Source: Jacaranda mimosifolia (lineage: Eukaryota > Streptophyta > Magnoliopsida > Lamiales > Bignoniaceae). Taken from it: 64,000 nucleotides of DNA. The stretch covers positions 40,782,501-40,846,500 of the forward strand of contig CM032117.1 in NCBI GenBank assembly GCA_018894105.1. The letters are read 5' to 3'. Below, piece by piece: positions 47,756 to 59,739 of this stretch (positions within the stretch are counted from its first letter, which is position 1; each line of letters begins with the position of its first letter). Under the pieces are notes generated by a model. That model saw nothing but the letters and a program-made list of their open reading frames with translations, did not search any database and was not told where the DNA came from. Position numbers and translations under genes: made by a program.

Positions 47756-48063
47756 CGTACCACATTTTTACAATACATTGTTTATAAATATGTAGGATGA
47801 GAAAATTTTAATAGTTTGACAGAAAGGGGCCATTTAGAGCACCAAAATTACATTATAATACTCTAGGTGATATTTTTTGTGCCGTAGGTCATAGTTGGAT
47901 CTTGAACAATAATTGCTATTCATTAGATCCGAATTAAAGATACTCTACCTTATATTTAGCAATAACAAAAGATGAATGACAACACTGTGTACAAGAACAA
48001 GTTAGACTTGTAATAGATAGTCGTGATCTTGTTATTTCTTATCCTCGACGTAAAGGCATCACC

Positions 48064-48282
48064 ATGCCCCGAGACACAGATCAAGAGAAAACATTAGATC
48101 TCAATCGCGTGCTTGAAGAAAATAATAGGATGGCTATACATATATACCACCATAATTTTCAACAAATATCGAGAAATTGTGCATCATCAGGATTAATTAA
48201 TGAAGCAAGAGCTCTGTGGACACTTAGCATTAGTCTTATTTATTGGTTAGATATTGAGATGTCATATGAAGAGAATAACTAG
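48064..48282 (+). CDS. Unknown small ORF inside the MULE (72 aa)
   Basis: A plus-strand frame beginning MPRDTDQEKTLDLNRVLEEN and ending in an acidic tail (MSYEENN). It resembles the C-terminal half of the minus-strand ORF at 46,615-47,019 in pattern: an ENN(K/R)M core, then a His-rich stretch, then an acidic end. The upstream sequence at 47,850-48,060 may encode its N-terminal part in another frame (DLVISYPRRKGI). No known function. Confidence 0.35.
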   Translation: MPRDTDQEKTLDLNRVLEENNRMAIHIYHHNFQQISRNCASSGLINEARALWTLSISLIYWLDIEMSYEENN

Positions 48283-48879
48283 GATTCTTTTTATTATGTC
48301 TTAAATTTTTTAATTTTTATTCTAGTAGCTATTTTTCTTGGACGCATAATTTTATGTGCATTTAGATTTTGAATATTTCTTTATTTTCCCCTTTCTTAGG
48401 GTTTAATTTTTTAGGATTTAAGGTTTGCATTTAATATATTTAATTTTTTCATATAGTTATCAAATATATGTACATTATTAAAAGATATTTAAAAAGTGTA
48501 TATACATGTCAAATTAAAGAAAAGTTTATATACACATATAAAAGGTAGCTCTAATAATGTCTTCCAGTACCACAACCTCGTCTTTATCGTTCTCTTCATG
48601 GTTGTCCCGCCCCTTCATCATGTGTAGCATCATGTGACTGATGATGACTTGAACCAACTTCAGTATGATAATCATGAATAATACCAACAATGTTCAAATT
48701 AAAATCATGTTGTGATGATGCGTTGGTCGAGCTGGATAAAGCATAATCACGATACACTTGATACTCGGGAATGGTATTGGCAAGAAATGAAATGTGTGTG
48801 TATGTGTTGGTGCTGAATAATCATATTTCGTTTATTCCCATCCTAGACCAAGATCAGTATCCACTACTCCAAATACTGA

Positions 48880-51000
48880 CCGAGTGAAAGCCGACATATA
48901 TGGTCATATAGGTGTTAGCTCATTTGGTCCTGGTGGTTGAGGTATATAGCAATCGACATACAAGTTAGGATGCCTATAAGATGGACTTGCCATATCACTG
49001 CCACCACCTGATCTAAAAAGATGAGTCTCATCATTGGTACCATCATCAGTCATTTTGCTTGATCTAAAGCTGCATCTTCTCCTTCTCATATATCTACTAC
49101 TACTGACTTCTTGTTGTGAAGGAGATTATTGCTGTTGAGGTACTTAGACTTAAAAGTATTGTCTAGATGCCAACTGATGAACATTCTCAATAATTGATTT
49201 ATGATGATCCCTCATCTGAGTAAATGAGACAACATCAGCATCATCAATAAAAGAATCACAACTAATCATCAGATTGTAAATTTGATCTGCCAAAAAAAAA
49301 AAATAGACAGCATAATGTTAAATATCATTTAATACATTAAATGATGTATTACATGCTTATATATGTACCACATCTTGTCAAGCACATGACTCCTTTGGAT
49401 GGTACCGTGTTTGTACATTATCGTATGATGGTCTTATGATTTGACGTGTAATTTGATCATATCATAACATGTATCCATCATCTATAGGGGTTGGTTTGAC
49501 AATAGGAGGTGCATGCACAATGTGATGCCCTATGTTAGCCTACTGAAATATATAATCCATGTAATAAATTGACCAATATTGTCCAACATAACCTCTACGC
49601 GATATATTATGCATCGTTGAACCTCTCTCAGTCAATGGTGGAGAAATATGCTGCTGCATCTCGACCACTGCTGTCCAATCGGGGCACATTGGACTAGCAA
49701 AGTTTGAATGTCTTAAATTGGGTCGTAGGGTTTCCATATAAACCACATATGAAAGAACTGAACCATGTTTATGAAAAAAAATAACATATCAGAAGATGTG
49801 ATATGAAAACTATTATATTATAAAAACTTTGACCACATTTGTTGATATTCTATCAAGTATATCTCTTATGATTCGTACAGAGCAGCTTGTTGCTTGCTTG
49901 AAAGAATTATAATGCCACTACCTATAAATTTATTCAAGTGATATTAACAAAAGTCATATTATCCATATATGTACAAATTAATTGCATGTGAATATTAATA
50001 AATTATAACGTATATTATCTTACCAAGCACCATATAGAGGAATTGGAAGTTCATCAACGTGAGAAGTTAATCTTGTAGGCGTCAACATTGTAATACGAGA
50101 GCATACCCAAATATGTAATTAACAATTTTTTAAGAGTCATACTTAATTATAAGAATTAATATATTTATAAATAATACTACTTCACTTGTAACAGCTGCAT
50201 TGCTCTACCAATATTTGATTATCCTCTATGTGATGTAGTACAAAGCTCACTATACATAAATGATAAAACTATAATACTCCAACTAAAATTATGGACTTCA
50301 TATATTTGCTCCATATGTTGTAAGTATAGTAGTTATACTGCAGAACCTGAAGAGTCTAAGCATACAACACCTCCAAGAAGTATCAAAGCACAGGCACGTG
50401 TGTATTGTTGAACCTTCAAAACTATGCAGTGGTCCATAATCTTGTTGTTATGGATGTGGTCCGTAAGAGCAGTAAGATGAAATAGTGATCCCCTAAAGTC
50501 TTGCCCCTCTGGGATGAATTTGAGATAACAATGGCAATAATCCTGCCATTGTGTCAGGATATGAACATGGTCTTTACGACTTTACTTGTAACAACAATAA
50601 TGGCTATCTGTAATGTCCAAATAAATGTTGTGTCATGTAGTCTAACTATAGCCTCTCCCACATATAAATGAAACGTGTGAGTCTCTAAGAGCCACCTTTG
50701 GACCAAAGTTGCAATTACATGAACATCAATCTCAATATTTCCACAACTGTGTACACCATAAAATCCCATCCTATTTAATAAAGATAATACACGACGGTGT
50801 AGAGCTTGACATCCTATAATTTTCCAAAATCTTCTATCTTTTCGTCTTACAACTAGAATATCATCTATATTTTCAACTAATACACCCTCTGATCGATGAC
50901 CATCTTGCATGTATAAGATGCTGGGATCACGTGGACCATATATATTTGTGATATCCATCCTGAAATATTTATAAGGAAAAGAAAATAATGTGATTAGGTA
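48880..51000 (-). pseudogene. Plant mobile domain (PMD) gene inside the MULE (broken)
   Basis: Minus strand, N to C: MDITNIYGPRDPSILYMQDG, CQALHRRVLSLLNRMGFYGV, IDVHVIATLVQRWLLETHTF and VGEAIVRLHDTTFIW (51,000-50,590) form the start of the PMD. Next come VQQYTRACALILLGGVVCLD and FSWSIIVLSFMYSELCTTS (about 50,480-50,180), DELPIPLYGAW (about 50,020-50,060), WHYNSF...IIRDILDRIS (about 49,850-49,920) and FASPMCPDWTAVVEM (49,650-49,710). The tail MRRRRCSFRSS (49,089) fits the basic C-terminus of such proteins. PMD proteins include Arabidopsis MAIN and MAIL1 and many transposon-borne copies. Stops within blocks indicate decay, though introns may explain some. Confidence 0.8.
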
Positions 51001-51829
51001 CATTCGAGAAACTCTAATGATGCTACATGCATGACGATTATAATTAATAACTATCATAAAAGTTAATAAGATATTAAGATTCACATTATTCAATATTTAT
51101 ATAGTACAAAACATAAATTATTCAAGAATATCAATTATAAATATAAGACAAAAATATAATGATGTCTATATATACAAGTATTCAATAAAATAAGAATTTA
51201 CTTTTTTATTATTTTAGATATTCTAAAATAGTTAAATAATTAATATAAAATTATTTTTAATTTACAACAACCGTAATTTACACAAACTAGGGTTTGGAAA
51301 ATGTGTACAGAAGAGTGCACCTTCAACCATTATTAACAGTTGTTATAAATGAATACGAATAAAATATACTATTACAATACAAATTATAATTTCAATCATA
51401 ATACGAATAAAATATATTTTGATACATTTTTATGCATTTTTATTACTACTAAACTAATATTTATTTTGAAAGAATTTTTTAAATAATATTTTATTTAAAT
51501 TAATAAACTAACTAATACCTCTTCTAATTAATTAATTTGAATTATTTTAAACTAATAAATATATTAAATATCTTTAACAATTTAACAATATTTTGTTATT
51601 TTGAATTAATTCTATTTACACTAATTAAATATTTTATTATTGATAATATAATTTCGAATGAAATGTGCATATCCTATAGAAACTAATTAACACTACACAT
51701 ATGAGTGAATAAAAATACTAATAGAGACCATTGATGAAAATCATACACTAAATTGAATATTTGTAGAAAATAAAATAAAATTAGATTATTTAATTCCTTT
51801 TCATTTTGCATTCGAAAAAAATTGCAAAC

Positions 51830-52366
51830 AAAAAAAATAAAATATATATAATATTTATTAACTTATAAAATTTTAATTTAGCACTAAAAATTTAAAATTT
51901 TACTTTAATAAAATTTCTCTAATTCAAACAATCAAACAATTACTACAATTAGATTCTTTACTTCTTTTTTCTTTGCTCCTTTTTTCCTCTATGTTTTCCT
52001 TCTTTCCTCTCTTCCCTCTCTTTCCTCCCTTTTTCTTTACTTCCTTATATAGAGAATGTTGGTTGGGTCCTTATATATTATTCATTTGTGAATTGTAGCC
52101 TTCACGTGAATTTGTAGCCTTTACTTGGCAAGGCTACAAATTGCATTTAAAGAACCTTCACAAGCGACACAACATGTGAAAGGGGATAAAAGAATAGCAA
52201 GTTTAGAAGTTGCTGTCAACAAGTACTCTACCACTGTTGCTGTCGGATTTCTCAAAAAAAGAAAGAAAGAAAGAAAGAAAGCTTTGCTTACCAAGCAAAA
52301 CTTACATTAGAATTGTAATTCCATCAAAACCACGATACTTTTTTTAAATATTGTTTTAAAAAGGCC
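51830..52366. repeat. Right terminal inverted repeat of the MULE
   Basis: Inverted partner of 42,355-42,930. The shared core includes a T/C-rich stretch at 51,960-52,040 (purine-rich on the other strand) and CTTCACGTGAATTTGTAGCC. Confidence 0.85.
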
Positions 52367-52840
52367 TCTATTTGAAATGCTTTAACATATATTATGGCTT
52401 CCTCAATTAAGATACAAAAATATAAAAGACTTTACTAAAACAATAAGTCAAAATTTGTAATTTCTTATTTAAACACTCAACATAGGTGGAACTTTACCTA
52501 TAGGATGCTTAGTAAGGCGATCCCTTATCGCTATATAGCTAATGAATTTTTTAATAAAGAAATATTCCATGATGAATGGTGAACTATTTTTGAAAGATGT
52601 GGATTAGGATAGTGTGGAAGTTCTTACGCCCCTTCTTCAAATATTTAATTATAAAACCATAAGTATTTTCGGTCATTTTTACTCAACATCTAACTTGTTA
52701 TTACATATGCTATATAAAATTGCTCAATTATTTAACACACATAAATATGATGAAAATTTAAGTAAAGTAATTTATACAATGAAAAATAAATTTATAAAAT
52801 GTTATGAAAAAATGCTCTTAATATACCAAATTAAAACATC
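52367..52840 (+). pseudogene. Old hAT element, third part (transposase C-terminal half)
   Basis: Blocks RWNFTYRMLSKAIPYRYIA, NKEIFHDEW, IFERCGL and LLQIFNYKTISIFGHFYSTS, LLLHMLYKIAQLF, MKNKFIKCYEKMLL match the region of hAT transposases that follows the core. It continues the part at 41,345-42,354 across the MULE. The C-terminal dimerisation domain is not found; the sequence changes into an LTR-like segment at about 52,840. Confidence 0.7.
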
Positions 52841-53130
52841 AAGAATAATAAAGAAAAGCCCAATAAAAGGTTAAATTAATTAGATAAAAGAGGGGGACCA
52901 ATGAGCCCACCAAATTGAACCCTCTCAAGATGGGCTCCACCTAACATAAGTAGACCAAATCTTACGAAGGATTTAATTAGTATAAAAACCAATTGTCAAA
53001 GCCAAAAAGTCATTGAAGTAATCATTTTACAACTCGAGTTCTGACTCTCCGCAAACGTGTTCTATGGGCAAAAGCCCAACATTTTATTGATTTATGAAAA
53101 GTACACCTATTTGATATTTGTGCAACATCA
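52840..53130 (+). repeat. LTR-like segment of another Tat-type element
   Basis: It has TATAAAAACC near 52,981 and ends ACATCA at 53,130, followed by TCTGGCACTGTTTGTTAAAA, a decayed version of the TGGCGCC...GTGGGAA primer site. GGGCTCCAC and GAGTTCTGACTCTCCGCAAA recall the 41-kb LTR. Its left border is not fixed. Confidence 0.55.
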
Positions 53131-54330
53131 TCTGGCACTGTTTGTTAAAAGCTTTTTTCTGGCGTATGAAATGCTAAGCAGGAAAATATAGATTTAGAGC
53201 TCTAGATTCCAACGCCTCAATGGCACCTTGAGGAGAGAAAGCATAGAACAACCGACTAAATGCATAACCATCTAAAATGATGGAATAAGAACCCAATGTG
53301 CCCACAGCACCAAAGGTATCATTTGAGTTGGATGCTTTGCATTCGAATGACTAATTCTACAGATGGCTTAAGAGGCCATGATGCATTAATAGGATACGTC
53401 TTAGTGTAGACTATAGCGAATGTGATAGCTTTATATAGCATACAGCATTGATCGTAGGCGAGCACCACCAGGTGCCCAAAGAAAAAAGTGGTAACACTAC
53501 TGTTGCCCTCTCTGCTAAATGCTTAAGGGGGGATCAGATTAGAGAAATGGAGCCACTCCCAATATTTCATCGGTATTCAGACCCTTATGGCCAGCTACCA
53601 CTATGGACAAAAAGTGATCAACATTTTAGAGTTTAATGGAATAGGAGATCCGTATTGACTCTAGGATGGCAGCATGACGCACATGGAGCTGTATGACCTG
53701 AGTAAGGCGACGTACTATAAGGTCCATGCAAGCATGATGAAGCACGTCCTTACTTGGATTAACTAACTGCCTACTGGAATTATTGCTAAATTAGAAAAAT
53801 TGGAGCAACATCTTCTATGTAACTTTTTTGTCAATCAGAAGTACACCAAGGTAGCAACCCGCATGTTCACCCTTTAATGGAAGAAGAGGAAGGCTTGCGG
53901 TGGTACTTCATCCACACTACATGAGATTCCTCACCCAGTTAAAAACTCTTTCCCGGCATCATATAACAGAACCTAAGATATATGAGGTTCAAGAAAACTA
54001 CAATTTGCAAATGCTTAGCCTCTTTTAAGGAGCTCTTAATTTGAGCAGAGAAGTACATCCATATTGAAAAAAATAATAACTTTAGTGAACAATGGCAAAG
54101 GATGATGGATGATCCCAAGAGGCCAGGAAAATACCCCATCCTTGGTGACCCCTAAGGGTGTCCAACAAACAAAATAGGGCAAACAATCTTTAGAGAAAGA
54201 TTTAAGAGGACTATTGGTGCTTCCATCACACCTAAGGATGCATTACTGAAGAATGTAATCACCTAAGGATGAGATCAAAAGACTAATCTAGCTAGGATAC
54301 CTAAGGAGTTGTCACCAAGCGGCGATAACT
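53131..54330 (+). pseudogene. gag: Tat-type gag remnant
   Basis: Blocks in shifting frames: FNGIGDPY, MTHMELYDLSKATYYKVHAS, LPTGIIAKLEKLEQHLLCNF, FVNQKYTKVATRMFTL (about 53,620-53,880), then the knuckle CFHHT...CITEECNHLR and EIKRLI...LGYLR (about 54,190-54,310). This is the same gag as at 1288 and 34,510. No protease or RT follows; the next 400 bases are AT-rich and featureless. Confidence 0.75.
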
Positions 54331-56715
54331 ATCCATTGTCAAGGTCTAATGGGGAGATAATATGACATATAAACCTTAGTTTGCACAATATTCATAGATG
54401 GAAGGGTTCGATACTTTACCTTTATCTAGGTGTTTAAGATACCTTACTAGATTTTAATTATGATTTCTAATTATAAGAATTAAGAGCTAAAATTTTAAGA
54501 TGATTTATTAATTAGAATAATTTTAATTGATTAACTAAGTCACAAGAATTTTAAACTTACTACTGGCTTGTTGATGAATATTGTCACACAATTCAATTTC
54601 TTCACTTTTTCCATAAAATTTATGCTATCTAACTGTTGTGGTTTTTTAGGTGTTAAAACAAAACCTTACTTAGTAATATCAATGCCATTATATTGATTTT
54701 GATCTAGTTCTAATAGAGTATGGTGCTTACTGCAAAAAAAAAAAAAAAAGTTTTCATAATTGTGTTTTATTGACCATACATTATGGTAACTAATATAGCT
54801 AATGAGTGACCAATTTAAATATAAATTAAAGAAAAAATAGTGATCAATCAGTTATTGCATCAGTAACCACCTTTCCATGGTTAGACTTGGTTAAATATTA
54901 GCCACATTTGTAGGTATTCGTGGGTACCCAAGAAAATGTAATGGGCCTTTTGTCCCTAACCTAATAAAATGCGGGTAATTTTACCCACCCTTAATTATCC
55001 ATAATTTTTTGGCTCAGCTTGCAAATACCCAGTAACCCTATATATATTTATATTTATAGTATTAATTTTTTAATCTAAATTCTAAATTCTAAGTTTTAAT
55101 TATCACAAATAAAAAATTACAACAAACTAAGACACTTGAGCAATACCCTATATAGAAAAAATAGTGATGCAAAACAAAATGCCCCTTTCATATATAGTAG
55201 CCTCACTGCCTCATTCCTCTGCCAAATAGCCTAATGTCTTTTCTCGACTCTCAATCTCTCATTTGTTAACTATCTTTCCCATCTGTCTCTTTCTCCGGTG
55301 ACATATGTCCATCAAATTAGTGGCTTGGAATATCTGCTTCTTGGATTTGTAGGTGAGAAAAGAACTTTCTTTTGTACCACTTGCTTTTGCAAATTAAGAT
55401 TCAATTCTAAAGATTTAACTACTTCATGGTATTAATCACTTGATTGTCAGTCATTTTCTTTTCAATTTGCCCTTTTTTTTCCTTGATATGAGTTTTCTAG
55501 CTTTCAAATTTGTGAACTCTATTTGTATCTACGCATGTTTGTGGTTGAGTGATTATGGTACCAACTTTAGACCTTCAAGTTATATAATACAAAATAAAGC
55601 ACTTTCTCCATTTAACAATATTTATCGTATTGTATCACTAAGAACTTATTTTGTCTACAGATGCAAATTAGAACCTTCAAACAAAAATGAAGAATTTGTT
55701 TGAGTAAGAAGTTTACCTTTGATGTATTTAGTTCCACCTTCTGAGCTAGTCCTATTTTTAGGGGTTTGTCAAATTATACTCTTTTATGGAGAATTTTATT
55801 CAACACTTTAAATCATTTCTTTCTGATTGTCAATGATAGTGCTTGTAGATGTAGGGAAAACACAATGTGTAGTGCTCAACTTATATGTGATTTGGAGTAG
55901 AGGTGACAAGTGGTAGCTTAAACCATCCACATGGCCCTGGCTTATTTTGCATGCTTCCTATTTTTCCTTTGTGAAGGATAATTTTTTTCCACTAGTAACA
56001 ATGCATCAACTTATCTACTCTAATGTTACCAATGGCAACCATATGATTATTATCAATTTACTTGCACTATTGGCTACGTTGAAAGAAGAAGTAACAATTG
56101 TGTAACATATAAAAATTAATAAAGGGGTAATAATGCAAGCAACATGAATATTGTCACAACAAATAGTAGATCCTCTATCAAAATGATCAATTTAAGAACG
56201 TCTTAGGACATTTTATCTTTAGCTCAAGGGTTGATTTAATCAAAAACCATATTAAACTAATTTTTGGGTAGCTTGGGCAACCCCTGAGATCTAGTCTAGT
56301 TGGGTAATATTTATGGTCTAGGGTTGTATTCATGAAAATACCATTTTTAATTTTCAAAGTAGTTTATTTTGGATGCCATTTTTATTTTTAATATTCTTAG
56401 TGGTACTAGTAAAATTTTGTGCTTTGTGTATAGAAAGATATAATTTACTATATATAAATATAATAGTAAAAGTAGAATGAAGTAAAAATATTTAGATTTT
56501 TTTTTGTAATATCATTGTAAGTTTATATAATCATAATTATAGGATTTTAAGTTTATATATTACTTATCAACAAAGCTATACTAATTAATTATACATGGAA
56601 TACAATAATTGTTTCTTGAATTGTTGTTCCCTTACCATAGTTTTAGATTTTTACAACTTCAGTCTAACTTAATTTTCCACATTTATTTTGTTACAACATT
56701 ACTTCATCCATAGAT
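54331..56715. other. Non-coding region, including probable 5' part of a hAT element
   Basis: GTATTCGTGGGTACCC at about 54,912, then GGGTAATTTTACCCACCC (54,974-54,991) and AATACCCAGTAACCC are short GGGTA/TACCC words typical of hAT subterminal regions. They would belong to the transposase that starts at 56,716. No open coding block was recognised. Confidence 0.45.
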
Positions 56716-58140
56716 ATGAATGCAACAAGTGACATAGATATGGGATAATCTTGCCAATCTCAATCATAATAAGGATATACCAATTTCTGAACAAACACGA
56801 AGCACAGATTGGTAGTGGCGTTGAAACTAATTCTAGTAAGCGCAAACATTATACCTCTACAAAAGATATTTGGGCACACTTTGAAAGGTATGAAGATCCT
56901 AAAACTAAGAGGGCAAAACGTAACTATTGTAAAATTGCTATATATGCCATAGGTAATGGGACTAGTACACATGGGACAACTAATTTGAATAAGCATGTTT
57001 TTGAAGGTGGATGTGCAGCATTGCGAAATAAGAAAGCTTATGAAGTAACTGAGAATTATAATAATAGGTTGAAAAAGAGAAGGAATTGTCAAGAAGTTTT
57101 TCTTGAAAAAATGACTATACGAATCATTAAACATAATTATCCTCTTTATTTAAGCATGTTATGATAAGGATATCTTCTATTAATGGATTTTCATGTGAAG
57201 GACTATACTAGAAAAACTACAAAGGATGTTCTTAAAATTTATGAGATAGGAAATGAGATAATTTAAATGTTTATTGGATAAAGCTCCTAGTAGAATTTGT
57301 CTTACTTCCGATATTTGGTCATCTCTTACTAGTTATTATCTCTTAGATGAGAATTGGGTACTTCATAATTATATTTTGAACTTTTATGACATCCTATCTC
57401 GTCATAATGGTTTCTTATGAGTGAGAAGATTTTCAAATTCTTGAAAATTTGGGAGATTGAAAGTAAGAAACCATTATGAGAAGGAACAATTGCAAATGAG
57501 AAACAATTTATTGTATGGCAGAATGTTTTTCATATTTGATGTTCGGCTCATATCTTGAATCTCATTGCTCAAGATGGTTCAAAAATAGATAAAGATGTTG
57601 TTCAAAAGATTAGGGAAAGTGTAAAGTATGTAGAATGTTCTGAGAAAAGGAAGTTGAAGTTTGGGAATTGTTGTAGTACTTGCGGCATGGATTGTCAATC
57701 AAGATTGAGGTTAGATGCCAGTATGAGATGGAATTCCCCTTGCAAAATGCTTGAAAATGCCCTTAAGTATTGTGATATTTTATCTCAATTTGCCATAACA
57801 GAGCTAAGGTATAAGAAAATGTCAACCATTGAGAAGCCAAAAAAGGAGAAAAACATTGCTATACTTTTAGAGGTATTTGATGAAATCAATACTCTAATGT
57901 CGGGTTTTAAGTATCCTAGTGCTAATTTGTAACTTGTCTTGTGTGTGAAAAATTCACATTCGTTTATTTGAGGCATTGAAGAGTGAGGATTTGGTGATTT
58001 GTGAGATAGCTCAAGAAATGGCGTCAAAGTTTGATGAGTATAGAGATTCATATAGGCTTGTGTTATCTAGGGGTATTACTGATCCTTAATACAAAGTAAA
58101 TCTTAGTTGAATATTAGAGTTGAAAGAAAGTCGAATAATC
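56716..58140 (+). pseudogene. hAT transposase, C-terminus missing
   Basis: A BED zinc finger (56,850-57,020: KDIWAHFERYEDPKTKRAKR, NYCKIAIYAIGNGTSTHGTT, NLNKHVFEGGC), core start (57,270-57,420: DKAPSRICLTSDIWSSLTS, ENWVLHNYILNF), then AHILNLIAQDGSKIDK, KIRESVKYVECSEKRKLKFG and RWNSPCKMLENALKYCDI (57,550-57,780), FDEINTLMSGFKYPSANL (57,930) and MASKFDEYRDSYRLVLSRGI (58,015-58,075). The dimerisation domain expected after this is absent, replaced by LTR-like sequence. A frameshift and stops are present. Confidence 0.85.
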
Positions 58141-58389
58141 TAAATTGGAATATCAGAGTTGAGCTTGGTATAGTGAGTATAGGGAGACAATGAGGCTAAA
58201 ATAGAGAAATGAAGAAAGTTTTCCAAGAGTATGAAAGCAAGTTCAACGAAGTTCCGTGACAAGTTCTTGCTAGACAAGTTGTCTCTACCACACAAAATTC
58301 TTCAAGATTGCGTTTTCCAGATGAGATCCTTAACTTTTAGGAGATAGGAGATAGAAGAATCGTATTTACATGGTAGGTGTAACTTATAA

Positions 58390-59700
58390 TGGTTCATCAA
58401 GATATAATTCATTCATCCAATTAGTTGGGCTCCACGGGCTTGTTGCTAGACATCGACCATAGAGATTGGATACTCTTCAATTAACAGAGATTAATTGAAA
58501 AAGTTATTAGTTTAAATGAGTTTAAACTAATTCGAATATTTTGATAATCAAAATATTACAAAGAGTTGTGAGCCCATGTCCAATGAATGGATGAATCTAA
58601 TGGGTGTCACACACAAAAGCCTAAGGAAACTTTTATTTGATGGGAAGAATTTTCTAAGGAGTTAGAAAATTGCATAGTGGGCGTTTTTGCCTAAGGAGAG
58701 AAAATAAATTGACTAATTATCAATTGGTCATCTTAGCTTGATTAATTTAAGTGTTAAAATAATCAAAATAATTTAAAGAGTTAAATTAAGTCAATTAAAT
58801 TAAGGAGTTAATTTAATTGGTGTCATATGACATATTAATTAGTCAAGCTAACTTGAGGAGTTAAATTAGCTCATAAATTGAATAGTTAAGTTAATTAACT
58901 TAAAGAGTTAAGTTAAATTAATTAAATTGAAGAGTTAATTTAATTAAATAGGGAATTCAAATTTTGAAGGGATATCAAATGGAAGAGTCCATTTGAATTA
59001 TGCAAATTGGTATTTCAATTTTGAAATGAAATGCAAATACAAATGCAAGCTAGATGAGATTCTAGCAAGTTGGCAAGTTGGCACATGTGACAAAGGTGTG
59101 ACAAAAGCCTCCTATAAATAGTCACATGGCCAACCATATGGTGATTGATTCATGCTCTCATTTTTCCCTCCAAGAAGGTAGTGTAATCCATTTGTTGAAT
59201 AACTACCTCCTAGGTTCCCTCATCCCTCTCTCTTCCTCCAAAAACCACCACCCTCCATCATCTTCTTCCTCCTCTCTTCTCTAGCAAAGAGTGTGTGAGT
59301 TGAGAGACCTTCCTAGGTGTGTGGACGATACATTAGAGGCTTCACGCTTAGAAAGCTTAAGACTGGTGATTGAACCTTTTCTTGTGGCTGAATTTTGAAG
59401 CTTCATTATGTGATTTTTGAAGCTGTTTTCTTCCTCATTTTTATTCATCAAGTGGCTGTATTGGAGGTGATATTTTTTGCAAAAGTTGCTAATTTTGTGA
59501 GGTCTTGGTGAGGAGAAATTGAATCAAGGAAGAGAAGCTTGTTGATCTCGACTTGGAGGTGTCCATTGGAAGATCTACTTGTTTTCTTTGATTCCTTCTT
59601 CAAAGGTAATTTTTCAGCCTTTAAATCTTAATTTAAGGCATGTAGATGTTAAATTTTGCCCTATTTTGGTCTTAATTTATGGATTCTAGTCTATCTCCTA
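58390..59700 (+). mobile_element. Truncated LTR related to the 2.2-kb solo LTR
   Basis: From about 58,430 it follows the reverse complement of 31,200-30,000: shared words include CCATAGAGA(T/C)TGG, AGAGATTAATTGAAA, TTTAAACTAATTCGAATATTTT and TTTTCTAAGGAGTTAGAAA. TATAAATAG near 59,113 matches the promoter of the other copy. The first 700 bases or so of the LTR are missing, so it is 5'-truncated next to the truncated hAT. Confidence 0.8.
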
Positions 59701-59739
59701 CTTTCAGCTATTGGGTTACCCATTTGACAGTCTATATGC

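Larger units (their letters stand above)
42355..52366 (+). mobile_element. Mutator-like element (MULE) with long terminal inverted repeats
   Basis: Terminal repeats of about 550-600 bp at 42,355-42,930 and 51,830-52,366 are inverted copies. The outer ends are GGCTTTTTAAAAATAATATT and, reversed, GGCCTTTTTAAAACAATATT. Both include TTGTGAAGG and TCACATGAAGGCTAC/TTCACGTGAAGGCTAC words and a purine-rich stretch (GAGGAAAGAAGGAAAA). Between them lie a plus-strand MULE transposase (about 43,200-46,250), a 181-bp tandem array, two small ORFs and a minus-strand plant mobile domain gene. The flanks TAAATTGAA and CTATTTGAA match at only six of nine positions, so the 9-bp duplication is doubtful or old. 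It sits inside a hAT transposase. Confidence 0.85.
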
